Assembly: GCF_017355835.1 (NCBI RefSeq)
Contig: NZ_JAFEWF010000004.1
Coordinates: 124,001 to 188,000, forward strand
Source of the DNA: Desertivirga brevis
GTDB lineage: Bacteria; Bacteroidota; Bacteroidia; Sphingobacteriales; Sphingobacteriaceae
Reading direction: 5' to 3'
Length of the DNA stretch: 64,000 nt
Shown: positions 9,557 through 21,169 of the stretch, piece after piece
Layout: the number at the start of each line of letters is the position of its first letter
Position numbering within the stretch: position 1 is the first letter of the stretch
The notes under the pieces: model-generated
Database searches by the model: none
Told to the model about the DNA's origin: nothing
The model's input: the letters and a program-made list of their open reading frames with translations, nothing else
Program-made: the position numbers and the translations under genes

Positions 9557-11743
9557 ATGATTTTTAAACCTTTTAAACGACTGTTAGCAGCGGGTTTTTT
9601 ATTCTCTTCATTAGCCATGTCGGAGATTGCTTCTGCGCAGAGTAAGGCAACCTGGATCTGGTATCCTGGCGATTTTGAGATCTGGCTAGGAAACAACATG
9701 CAGAACCGCCGTACTGAAAGAGCTTCTTTCTTTCCTCCTTTCTGGAAGTTGGATAGCCATTACCCTTTAATTGATTTTCACAAAGACTTTGACCTTCCGG
9801 CAGCTGAAGAAGTTGATTTGTTTGTTGAGGGACAATACAACGTAAAAATAGACGGGAAGGCGATATCTGGTTTTCCTAAACATATTCGTATCCCAGCTGG
9901 AAAGCACAAATTAAGTTTAAAAGTTTTTAACCAGGCTTCTGTCCCAGCGATTTATGTTAAGGGGAACAAGGTGGTAAGTGATGATTCGTGGTTAGTGACC
10001 TTTGAAGATAAAGAGTGGATAGATGAAACTGGTAAAGTTTCTGATAAATCAGGAACAACATGGCTAAACGCTGGTTCCTGGAATTTCAATACTCCTCAAA
10101 GCACTCCTTCTAGGTTCAAACTGGCTACTAAACCTCAGTCAGCAGTAAGTGTTCAACGCAATGGAAAATCATTACTGCTTGATTTTGGTAAAGAAACATT
10201 TGGTTATATAAAGCTTCACGGTTTAACTGGTAAGGGAAATGCGAACATTTACTATGGAGAATCCAAAGAGGAAGCCTTAGCTACTGAAACTTGCGAGACT
10301 CTTGATCATTTAGAATTGAATCAGGGAGCGAAGAAAGATTCGGTGATGGATCTTACTAAAGCTTTTAGATATGTGAATGTTCAATATGACGGAACTGTCT
10401 CCCTCGATTCGGTTTCAATGCTTTATGAGTATCTTCCAGTTGCTGATCGCGGCGGCTTCCGCTGCTCTGATGATGAAATCAATAAGATCTATGATGTGGC
10501 GAAATATACTTTTCACCTTAACACACGGGAGTTTTTTATTGATGGTATAAAACGTGACCGTTGGATCTGGTCGGGCGATGCATACCAAAGTTATTTGATG
10601 AACTATTATTTGTTGTTCGATTCTCCGACAGTAACAAGAACCCTTCTTGCTAATAGAGGAAAGGATCCTGTAACTAGTCACATCAATACCATTATGGACT
10701 ATACGTTCTATTGGTTTATAGGTATAAACGATTACTACCAGTATACCGGCGACAAATCCTTCATTAAACAGTTCTATCCAAGGATGCAAAGTCTGATGGA
10801 GTATTGTTTGTCCAGAAGGAATAAGAACGGGATGATGGAAGGTTTAGCGGGCGACTGGGTGTTTATTGATTGGGCAGAGGGGTTGAGTAAGAAAGGTGAG
10901 GTAAGTTTTGAGCAGATCCTTTTAGCCCGAAGCTTAGAAACCATGGCAACTAGTGCAGAAATAGCCGGAGATACAGAAGGTAAAGCTAAATACGGCCAAC
11001 TAGCAGTTGAACTCAAGTCAAAGATATTCAAGAACTATTGGAACGACCAGAAGAAAGCGTTGGTACACAGTATGGTTGATGGAAAGCAAACAGAAAATGT
11101 GACACGCTATGCTAATATGTTCAGTATTTTCTTCAATTACTTCAACGAGGATCAAAAACAAGCCGTAAAGCAAAGTGTACTGCTGAATGATAAAATTCAG
11201 AAGATCACTACCCCGTATATGCGTTTTTACGAGCTAGAAGCTCTTTGTGCTTTAGGAGAGCAAGCCTATGTTACCAAAGAGATGAAAGATTACTGGGGAG
11301 GGATGCTTAAGCTGGGCGCAACTTCCTTCTGGGAAGAATATAACCCTGACAAAAAAGGAGCAGAGCATTACGCAATGTATGGCCGTCCGTTCGGGAAGAG
11401 CCTTTGTCACGCCTGGGGTGCTAGTCCCTTATACCTGTTAGGAAAGTACTATTTAGGAGTACAACCTACTTCGCCGGGCTATAATACTTATGTAGTAGAG
11501 CCAAACTTAGGTGGTTTAAAATGGATAGAAGGTAAGGTTCCTACGCCGAAAGGAGAGATCAGTGTTTATGCAAGTACATCTCAAATAAAGGTAAAAGGAG
11601 ATGAAGGTACAGGAACACTGCGCTTCAAAAGTAAAAGCAAACCATCTGTAAAAGGTGGAAGGATTTCGGCGAAGGGTAATGGTACGTATGAACTTACTGT
11701 AGAAAAAGGTAAGGATTATACGGTCTCTTATTCTTCTATTTAA
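9557..11743 (+). CDS. Secreted GH78-type alpha-L-rhamnosidase
   Basis: A 728-aa enzyme with a signal peptide ending near ASAQ (28). After N-terminal beta-sandwich modules (about 30-300) comes an (alpha/alpha)6 barrel (about 300-640) with motifs typical of the bacterial alpha-L-rhamnosidase six-hairpin domain: GIKRDRWIWSGD (Arg333, Asp334), GLAGDWVFIDW and the late barrel TSFWEEYNP. A C-terminal beta-domain (LGGLKWIEGKVPTPKGEI) closes it. The reaction is removal of terminal alpha-L-rhamnose from pectin side chains or glycosides, probably in the periplasm. It is somewhat short for GH78 (often 850-1100 aa), so accessory N-terminal domains are few. It stands apart from susD1 by a hairpin and 246 bases, so it may have its own promoter, and is separated from the convergent IclR gene by a strong terminator. 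Confidence 0.85.
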   Translation: MIFKPFKRLLAAGFLFSSLAMSEIASAQSKATWIWYPGDFEIWLGNNMQNRRTERASFFPPFWKLDSHYPLIDFHKDFDLPAAEEVDLFVEGQYNVKIDGKAISGFPKHIRIPAGKHKLSLKVFNQASVPAIYVKGNKVVSDDSWLVTFEDKEWIDETGKVSDKSGTTWLNAGSWNFNTPQSTPSRFKLATKPQSAVSVQRNGKSLLLDFGKETFGYIKLHGLTGKGNANIYYGESKEEALATETCETLDHLELNQGAKKDSVMDLTKAFRYVNVQYDGTVSLDSVSMLYEYLPVADRGGFRCSDDEINKIYDVAKYTFHLNTREFFIDGIKRDRWIWSGDAYQSYLMNYYLLFDSPTVTRTLLANRGKDPVTSHINTIMDYTFYWFIGINDYYQYTGDKSFIKQFYPRMQSLMEYCLSRRNKNGMMEGLAGDWVFIDWAEGLSKKGEVSFEQILLARSLETMATSAEIAGDTEGKAKYGQLAVELKSKIFKNYWNDQKKALVHSMVDGKQTENVTRYANMFSIFFNYFNEDQKQAVKQSVLLNDKIQKITTPYMRFYELEALCALGEQAYVTKEMKDYWGGMLKLGATSFWEEYNPDKKGAEHYAMYGRPFGKSLCHAWGASPLYLLGKYYLGVQPTSPGYNTYVVEPNLGGLKWIEGKVPTPKGEISVYASTSQIKVKGDEGTGTLRFKSKSKPSVKGGRISAKGNGTYELTVEKGKDYTVSYSSI

Positions 11744-11747
11744 AAAC

Positions 11748-11781
11748 AAAAAGAGCAGGAGACAACTCCTGCTCTTTTTTT
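11748..11781. terminator. Bidirectional terminator between GH78 and iclR-type gene
   Basis: AAAAAGAGCAGGAG pairs perfectly with CTCCTGCTCTTTTT around a 4-base ACAA loop. The A-run before and T-run after make it work on both strands, as expected between these convergent genes. Confidence 0.92.
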
Positions 11782-11796
11782 AATAATTTCTTTCCT

Positions 11797-12564
11797 TCAC
11801 AAACCTATTCTCTTCCTAATTTTTTCAGCGCACAGCGAAGCCTCTTCTAAAATTTCCTCGTTTTTTCTACCCTTATTAATATTTAACGTTGTTAATCTTG
11901 ACACCGTTAGACATGCAACAACATTGCTTTCCTTTCCCACGGGAACTGAGATGTCTACTACTCCTTCGGCAAGATCACTCGTTTTTATGTAAGCCCCCTC
12001 ATTTTTAATTTGCTCTAATGAATCCAAGAAGTTTCTTTTTTCAGTCGCACTAAATTTCTTATAGTGTTCATTTTCTAAAAGAAGCTTATTTTTTTCTGTT
12101 TCTGGCATATAAGCAAGCAACACTTTTCCGGAAGCTGTTAGAGGCAGAGGAAAAAGATTACCCTCTTCCACGGAAAGGGCTATCGGTTCAGGACTTTTAA
12201 CATGCAGTACTACCATCAACTGGTCGAGGTATAAAATGCTTAAATGGCAGGATTGTCTAACAGATGCGGCAAGTTCTTCTATTGGGAATTGAGCTGCTTT
12301 ACATAGCTCATCTACAGGAGAGTGCCGGTGAGAAAGATGATAAAGCTTAAGTGACAGCCTGTATTTCCCCGAAACTTCATCCCGCAAAACATATCCCCGG
12401 GTTTCCAGGCTTACAAGCATCCGATAAATTTCATTTGAACTTCTGTTGATTCCAATTGCAATCTCCGTTTGTGAGAGGGGTACCGATTGGGATGATAAAT
12501 ATTCTAATATATCCAAGCCCTTATCTAAAGCTGGAGCTTGGTATTTGGATTCGTTTAGAGGCAT
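11797..12564 (-). CDS. IclR-family transcriptional regulator (KdgR-like placement)
   Basis: A 255-aa regulator. Residues about 10-75 form the winged HTH (recognition region INRSSNEIYRMLVSLETRGY), and residues about 80-250 the IclR effector-binding domain with PLPLTASGKVLLAYM and the DLAEGVVDISVPV stretch. IclR proteins such as KdgR sense small catabolites, often pectin-derived acids, and bind palindromic operators near their own promoters. It is divergent from susC2, and a 13-bp inverted repeat sits in the shared gap, so it probably controls itself and the large locus to the right, sensing a sugar-acid intermediate made by that locus. It is the only transcription factor gene in the window. 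The effector is unknown. Confidence 0.92.
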   Translation of the reverse strand: MPLNESKYQAPALDKGLDILEYLSSQSVPLSQTEIAIGINRSSNEIYRMLVSLETRGYVLRDEVSGKYRLSLKLYHLSHRHSPVDELCKAAQFPIEELAASVRQSCHLSILYLDQLMVVLHVKSPEPIALSVEEGNLFPLPLTASGKVLLAYMPETEKNKLLLENEHYKKFSATEKRNFLDSLEQIKNEGAYIKTSDLAEGVVDISVPVGKESNVVACLTVSRLTTLNINKGRKNEEILEEASLCAEKIRKRIGL

Positions 12565-12638
12565 TTATAACAGGTATTTGATTACAAACATAGCAATAGA
12601 TTGGTCTTTACACACAGGAATTAAAATCGCAGGAAATA

Positions 12639-12669
12639 TTCAAATATGAAAAACAGTTTCATATTTGAA
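12639..12669. promoter_or_regulatory. Probable IclR operator: perfect 13-bp inverted repeat
   Basis: TTCAAATATGAAA (12639-12651) and its exact complement (12657-12669) flank AACAG. The core ATGAAA-N5-TTTCAT closely resembles the KdgR-type consensus of IclR proteins. It lies 75 bases upstream of the iclR-type start and overlaps the place where the -33 element of the susC2 promoter should be, which fits repression. Confidence 0.65.
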
Positions 12670-12675
12670 ATGTTC

Positions 12676-12684
12676 TATAATTGC
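12676..12684 (+). promoter_or_regulatory. Possible -7 promoter element for susC2
   Basis: TATAATTGC resembles the Bacteroidota -7 box (TAnnTTTG). The matching -33 region (about 12653-12657) falls inside the inverted repeat and has no clear TTTG. This leaves a 5' leader of roughly 130 bases before susC2. Confidence 0.35.
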
Positions 12685-12736
12685 TGCAGGTCTTCAGACC
12701 GGTGACAAACTAACCAAATTAATAACCAATTAATCT

Positions 12737-12754
12737 ATGGAATTATCAGGCTGA
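12737..12754 (+). other. Five-codon upstream ORF in the susC2 leader
   Basis: ATG at 12737 opens a tiny frame (M-E-L-S-G-stop). It is preceded by AACCAATTAATCT, very like the AACCAATCAAAATTTCT directly before the real susC2 ATG at 12824. It may be a decoy or leader start; nothing proves it is translated. Confidence 0.25.
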
Positions 12755-12823
12755 GAATCCCCGGCTTCGTTCAAGCCATTTTATTTACCATCCATTTATT
12801 TCTACTAACCAATCAAAATTTCT

Positions 12824-15800
12824 ATGGAAACTTTAAGACATGCCTCCTGTGTTGGCTGGAGGAATTCCTTGCCTTCCTGGCTATTTTTTCTGCTTTTTTC
12901 CCTGTTTTTTTCAACTCCTGTATTTTCCCAGGATATCGTGATTTCAGGGAAAGTCACTGCTGGAGATGGAGAGACTCTTCCTGGAGTATCAGTTAAGGTG
13001 AAAAATGGCACAGCTAGTACAACCACTGATGTTAATGGAAACTTTCGAATTTCTGCACCAGGTGCGGCAACGCTAGTTTTTTCTTTTATAGGCTTTGCTG
13101 CGCAAGAAGTCGCTGTGAATGGACAAACATCATTGAACGTTCGATTGGCTGCCGATACCAAGTCACTTGAAGAGGTTGTAGTTGTTGGGTATTCTACTCA
13201 AAAGCGGGTTAATCTAACTGGTTCATTATCGACAGTATCGGGGGAGACTTTAACCCAAAGACCTGCGCCTAATGCTTCTAATTTGTTACAAGGACGAGTT
13301 ACAGGTTTACAGGTTACTCAACCTTCGTCAGAACCTGGAAGGGATAATGCCCAATTCTTGATTCGTGGTCGTGGGACATTCGGAGCAGCTACTGGTCCCT
13401 TGGTGTTAATCGATGGTGTGACTGGTAATTTAAACAACCTTTCACCTAATGATATCGAAAATATTACGGTATTAAAGGATGCTGCGTCTGCTTCAATTTA
13501 TGGTTCAAGGGCAGCTAATGGAGTGATCCTGGTAACAACAAAAAGAGGAAAGAAAGGGACACCTGAGATAAATTACAGTTTCAATGTTGGACAACATACA
13601 GCTATAGGCCTTCCTGATCTAATCACTAATTCTGCTGAATACATGGAGATGTATAATATTGCAGCGGCAAGAAGTGGATTGAGTCCCACTACCTTTTATC
13701 CGCAAGCAGAAATTGACAAGTACCGCAATGCTACTGACCTAAATCAATATCCAAATTTTGATGCAATAGACCATTATTTTAAACCGGCAACAGTTACTAA
13801 TCATAACCTGTCACTATCGGGTGCAAATGATCAGACTACCTATAATTTATCTCTTAGTTATTTAGACCAGAAAGCTTTCTTTAAGCAATACGACTTCAAA
13901 CGGTACAATGCCTTGTTAAACTATTCTAACAAGGTGAATAAGAATGTTACCGTGGGAACAAATATGAATCTTACGTATAGGAATAGGGAGGAACCACCTG
14001 TAAGAAGCGATTTTATGGCATTGACGGTGTATGCAACCGGACCGCTTTACGGGCCTTACCTGCCAGACGGCAGTGGTCGGGTAGTGGCGCGGGCCTATAA
14101 CTTTGAGGGCAGGAATCGCAATGTTTCAGAATACTATCTAATGGGAGATCAGACTACAAAAGAGTATAATTTGAATGGTCAGGCCTTCGTTGACGTTAAG
14201 TTCTTGAAGGATTTTACCTGGTCATCAAAAGTTGCTGTTAATTATGAAGATGAGTTTTTCAAAATGCATCAGGTTCCTTACAATGTGTATTTATTGCAGG
14301 AAAGGGATACTCAGACAGGGGATTATCGAAAAATAGATGGTTTTGGTCCTGATATCTTAGGAGTTACCGATCAATACTCGAAAAGGATTACGAATACCTT
14401 TTATTCGACCTTGAATTACTCAAAAACGATAGCGAAAGATCACAGTGTTAGCGGTCTGGCGGGCTACGAGCAGATTTCAACACGTTTAAGAAATCTCCGC
14501 GCAAGAAGGCAAAATACAATTGCCCCAGCTATAGATGAGATCTCTGGCTATACTTCAACGAACGAGTTTGTCAACTTTAATCCAACACACCCTCGTTTAC
14601 CTTCTCTTGCTGATCCTTCCGAATGGGCACTTCAATCATTCTTTGGCAGGGTTAATTATGCTTATAAAGGAAAATATCTATTTGAAGGAAACCTACGTTA
14701 TGATGGAACATCCAAAGTTTCTCCTGATTACCGCTGGGGTTTGTTTCCATCTGCTTCCATTGGTTGGAACATTTCACAAGAAGATTTTGTTCGAAACAGG
14801 TTTAGTTGGATCAATAACATGAAGTTGCGTGCATCTTATGGTACTCTCGGGAACCAGGATGTGGGCGTTTACTTATATCAAAATACGATTAGCTCTGGAA
14901 GCAGCTATCCTTTCGGTAATACTACGCCGCAGGCTGCTGCTGTAGTAAATTCATTCCGGGATCAGAGCTTGCAATGGGAGTCGACAACGGTAGCTGATAT
15001 AGGATTGGATTTCACAGCCTGGAGAGGCTTGTTAGGAGTAACGTTCGATTGGTTCAACAAAAAGAGCTATGATATTTTAGCAGAACAACCAGTTCCAATG
15101 AGCCTTGGTTTAGATGCTCCAACTTTTAACCTTGGTAAGGTTCGCAATAAGGGATTTGAACTCGAATTGAGTCACCAGAATAAAGTTGGTCAATTTTCTT
15201 ATGGTTTGAATGCTCAGCTTTCAAGAGTTCGAAATAAAGTATTAGAACTTAGAGTTCCAAGCAGGGGATCTACCATCCGGGATGTTGGTTATGAGTTGGA
15301 TGCTCATTACTTATACCAATGGGATGGAATATTTCAAGAGGCTGATATTGCAAGCGGAAATTACCCTAGACATGCTGCAAATGCTAACCCCAGAGCTGGT
15401 GACCTGAAAATGAAGGACCTTGACGGGAACGGAGTGGTAGACGCTAATGACCGCACTGTAGTTAAGGGAGCGTATCCTAACTATTTCTATTCCTTTGGTT
15501 TGAATGCTGCTTATAAAAATTTCGGATTCAGTGCGTTCTTCCAGGGCGTTGAAGGTATTAAAAGCCGCCAAACAGGATGGGGTGTTGATCCCTTTACCCA
15601 GGGAACTGCACCTACGGAAAAATGGAGGAATGCATGGACGCCAACTAATCCGACAAATGAACTACCTGCATTATATGCTGGCAGTGCGGTAGGGGTAACC
15701 AGCTATCAGTCGTCTACCTTCTATTTGTCTGATGCCTCATATCTACGTTTGAAGAATGTTGTATTGTCTTATAACCTGCCTGCCAAGCTAACTTCAAAAT

Positions 15801-15958
15801 TTAAGTCGAAGGCTGCTCAGGTTTATGTTTCTGCAGATAACCTATTCACCATTACAGATTTCGAGTTTGGCGATCCGGAAAGAGCTGGTATATCTACCGG
15901 AACTCCTCCTTATCCGCAAGCCCGGATTTTTAGTGCTGGCGTTAATGTTAAATTTTAA
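12824..15958 (+). CDS. SusC-like TonB-dependent outer-membrane transporter, pair 2
   Basis: A 1044-aa importer. The long signal peptide (hydrophobic FFLLFSLFF region, cleavage near VFSQ, residue 36) is followed by the carboxypeptidase-regulatory-like domain (about 38-110), the SusC signature LEEVVVVGYS (116-125), plug with LVLIDGVTG and SASIYGSRAA, and a barrel ending VNVKF. The region before the hydrophobic segment is unusually long (about 18 residues); no closer ATG fits better. It is the first gene of the locus controlled from the IclR intergenic region, followed after 11 bases by susD2. The ligand is inferred to be a pectin-type oligosaccharide because of the rhamnosidase, beta-galactosidase and GH127 genes downstream. 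Confidence 0.95.
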   Translation: METLRHASCVGWRNSLPSWLFFLLFSLFFSTPVFSQDIVISGKVTAGDGETLPGVSVKVKNGTASTTTDVNGNFRISAPGAATLVFSFIGFAAQEVAVNGQTSLNVRLAADTKSLEEVVVVGYSTQKRVNLTGSLSTVSGETLTQRPAPNASNLLQGRVTGLQVTQPSSEPGRDNAQFLIRGRGTFGAATGPLVLIDGVTGNLNNLSPNDIENITVLKDAASASIYGSRAANGVILVTTKRGKKGTPEINYSFNVGQHTAIGLPDLITNSAEYMEMYNIAAARSGLSPTTFYPQAEIDKYRNATDLNQYPNFDAIDHYFKPATVTNHNLSLSGANDQTTYNLSLSYLDQKAFFKQYDFKRYNALLNYSNKVNKNVTVGTNMNLTYRNREEPPVRSDFMALTVYATGPLYGPYLPDGSGRVVARAYNFEGRNRNVSEYYLMGDQTTKEYNLNGQAFVDVKFLKDFTWSSKVAVNYEDEFFKMHQVPYNVYLLQERDTQTGDYRKIDGFGPDILGVTDQYSKRITNTFYSTLNYSKTIAKDHSVSGLAGYEQISTRLRNLRARRQNTIAPAIDEISGYTSTNEFVNFNPTHPRLPSLADPSEWALQSFFGRVNYAYKGKYLFEGNLRYDGTSKVSPDYRWGLFPSASIGWNISQEDFVRNRFSWINNMKLRASYGTLGNQDVGVYLYQNTISSGSSYPFGNTTPQAAAVVNSFRDQSLQWESTTVADIGLDFTAWRGLLGVTFDWFNKKSYDILAEQPVPMSLGLDAPTFNLGKVRNKGFELELSHQNKVGQFSYGLNAQLSRVRNKVLELRVPSRGSTIRDVGYELDAHYLYQWDGIFQEADIASGNYPRHAANANPRAGDLKMKDLDGNGVVDANDRTVVKGAYPNYFYSFGLNAAYKNFGFSAFFQGVEGIKSRQTGWGVDPFTQGTAPTEKWRNAWTPTNPTNELPALYAGSAVGVTSYQSSTFYLSDASYLRLKNVVLSYNLPAKLTSKFKSKAAQVYVSADNLFTITDFEFGDPERAGISTGTPPYPQARIFSAGVNVKF

Positions 15959-15969
15959 TTGAACAGATC

Positions 15970-17511
15970 ATGCGTATAAAAAATATAATCTTGTTATCTC
16001 TGGTTGCTGCCACTATTGGAACAAGTTCTTGTAATAAAGATTTTCTGGATAAGGATCCTTTAAGAGATCCTTCCAGTGGAACTTTCTGGACTTCAGATGC
16101 TGACGTTCAGGCCGGATTAGCTGGAGTTTATGCTCGCCTGCAAGCAAATTTTATGGGGTACCAGCGGGTCTATCTGGATGCTTTTAGTGATAATGCTTAT
16201 GGTGATCCTCAAAATTCTTTCCTCCCGAATATTGCTCAACTTACTACCGGAGGCATAAATCCAAGTCTTGGAAATGGGTCGCCGATAGGGGTAATGTACA
16301 GTACGCCTTATCGGATTATTACTTCCTGCAATTATTTTCTTGACAACGTTGATAAAGCACCTATCGCGGAACCAGCAAAAAATGTTTATAAAGGAGAAGT
16401 CAGGTTCATTAGAGCATTGGCCTATTTTGATCTGGTTAGAAATTTTGGTGGAGTTATTATTTATGATAAATTTCCTACGGTTCTTGAATCCGCAAAGATT
16501 GCCAAAAGTTCCCGCGAACAGGTGTATGCGTTTATAGAACAGGACCTCGACTTCGCAATCACCAATTTGCCTGTTGCAAAATATAATGGTCATGCTGTAA
16601 AAGGATCAGCACAAGCATTAAAAGCCAAAGTTTTCATGACCCAGCGAAAATGGGCAGAGGCGATCCCCTTGCTACAGGCAGTAATCGATTCGAAGATCTT
16701 TGGCTTAGCTAGTGACTACGCCGGAATATTTAAAACTGCTGGTCAGGCCAACCCCAACGTTAACAAGGAGATAATTTTTTCAACGCAGTACCTGGCCCCC
16801 AATAACATTCAGCGTGCACTTAATGGTATGGATTTAGAACTTGGTAATTATGCTCTGCTTCAACCATATAAAGACTTGGTTGATGAGTATGAGATGATTG
16901 ACGGGAAACTTCCTGCTGAATCGCCATTATACGATCCTGCCAATCCTTATGCTAACCGTGACCCTCGATTGGATTTAACGGTGAAGCTTCCAAACGAAAC
17001 CTGGAAAACTCCTACGGGAGCAACATTTAATCCTGCAAATATTTCCAGCACTGGATTTATGATGGAGAAGTACGTTGATCTTTCAAGAGCTCCTTTTCAG
17101 CCGGCTACTACTGCGAATCAGACCGATCAGGACTATGTGCATCTGAGATACGCAGACGTGTTGTTAATGTATGCGGAAGCAAAAAATGAAGTTAGTGGCC
17201 CTGATGGAACTGTATATGGTGCTCTTGATGAAATAAGGGCACGAGTAGGAATGCCAGCCGTAGACAGAATCAAGTACAATTCTCAAGCTTTACTTCGCGA
17301 TTTTATCCGGCATGAACGACGGGTAGAGTTAGCATTGGAGGGTGAGCGTTATAATGATCTTAAGCGCTGGAACATTGCTCATATTAAGCTTCCGACAGTT
17401 AAGACACCTGCCGGTACTCCTTTGGTATTTGAACAAAGGCATTACACTTTACCATTCCTTCAATTCGAGTTGGATAACAATCCTCAACTTATACAGAATG
17501 ATAATTATTAG
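15970..17511 (+). CDS. SusD-like surface glycan-binding lipoprotein, pair 2
   Basis: A 513-aa RagB/SusD lipoprotein with Cys21 after GTSS and the sequence NKDFLDKDPL behind it, the usual Bacteroidota pattern. The helical core includes FIRALAYFDLVRNFGGVI, and the C-terminal half has the conserved RHERRVELALEGERYNDLKRW family hallmark in two pieces. It acts as the lid of the SusC2 channel. Starts 11 bases after susC2; a hairpin lies directly behind it. Confidence 0.95.
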   Translation: MRIKNIILLSLVAATIGTSSCNKDFLDKDPLRDPSSGTFWTSDADVQAGLAGVYARLQANFMGYQRVYLDAFSDNAYGDPQNSFLPNIAQLTTGGINPSLGNGSPIGVMYSTPYRIITSCNYFLDNVDKAPIAEPAKNVYKGEVRFIRALAYFDLVRNFGGVIIYDKFPTVLESAKIAKSSREQVYAFIEQDLDFAITNLPVAKYNGHAVKGSAQALKAKVFMTQRKWAEAIPLLQAVIDSKIFGLASDYAGIFKTAGQANPNVNKEIIFSTQYLAPNNIQRALNGMDLELGNYALLQPYKDLVDEYEMIDGKLPAESPLYDPANPYANRDPRLDLTVKLPNETWKTPTGATFNPANISSTGFMMEKYVDLSRAPFQPATTANQTDQDYVHLRYADVLLMYAEAKNEVSGPDGTVYGALDEIRARVGMPAVDRIKYNSQALLRDFIRHERRVELALEGERYNDLKRWNIAHIKLPTVKTPAGTPLVFEQRHYTLPFLQFELDNNPQLIQNDNY

Positions 17512-17520
17512 TTATGATGC

Positions 17521-17556
17521 GAAGGCAGACAGTACCTTATATTCTCGTCTGCCTTC
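17521..17556 (+). terminator. Hairpin terminator after susD2
   Basis: Perfect 10-bp stem GAAGGCAGAC / GTCTGCCTTC with a 16-base loop, beginning 9 bases after the susD2 stop and followed by TTGCTTC. It could lower transcription of the catabolic genes relative to the importer rather than end it completely. Confidence 0.7.
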
Positions 17557-17737
17557 TTGCTTCACTAACGGAGCATACCCTCCTGATGCTGAGAATATAG
17601 AAGCAAGTTCAAGCGTTATTAGGCTACAGTGATATATAACCCGTACCACTTGTGAAGGTAAAATCGTATAAAAGTAGGGGAACATGATATAAAAAACCAA
17701 TTAAGGGGTAAATTACATTTGCTAAACTGACCTGTTC

Positions 17738-17772
17738 TATAAACCTGGAATAACGCGTGACTTAGGTTTATA
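17738..17772. promoter_or_regulatory. Inverted repeat upstream of GH2 beta-galactosidase
   Basis: Arms TATAAACCT (17738-17746) and AGGTTTATA (17764-17772) are perfect 9-bp complements with a 17-base spacer, 50 bases before the GH2 start. A TTTG at 17718 lies upstream. Possible operator for a second promoter; weak evidence. Confidence 0.25.
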
Positions 17773-17821
17773 TGCAGCCTGCTTTTTTATAACATACACT
17801 TTTTTAATCCGGTTTCTTTAG

Positions 17822-21115
<3,294 letters not shown>

Positions 21116-21132
21116 CAAAAAAGATAACCTAT

Positions 21133-21160
21133 ACCGCCGGATTCTGGTCCGGCGGTTTGT
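21133..21160 (+). terminator. GC-rich hairpin between GH2 and binding-protein-like gene
   Basis: ACCGCCGGA and TCCGGCGGT form a perfect 9-bp stem with a 6-base loop, followed by TTGT. It lies between the GH2 stop and the next ATG, only 10 bases before it, so it could be an attenuator or a hairpin shielding translation start as much as a terminator. Confidence 0.6.
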
Positions 21161-21169
21161 AATAAACCA

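Larger units (their letters stand above)
17512..17821. other. 310-base intergenic region between susD2 and GH2
   Basis: It holds the terminator at 17521-17556 and an inverted repeat at 17738-17772; the rest is AT-rich without a supported gene. A 96-codon frame crossing the susD2 end runs through the hairpin and is not credible as a gene. Confidence 0.6.

Noticed and set aside
12747..12775. CTGAGAATCCCC, resembling part of a TPP riboswitch
   Set aside because: The other conserved parts (the 5' GGGGTGC stem and the CCTGATC block) are missing, and the gene downstream is a SusC importer.
16117..16593. 158-codon reverse-strand ORF inside susD2
   Set aside because: Antisense shadow of a clear SusD coding sequence; no recognisable domain or start signal.
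17342..17632. 96-codon ORF crossing the susD2 stop
   Set aside because: It overlaps the conserved C-terminus of SusD2 and reads through the terminator hairpin; composition is not protein-like.
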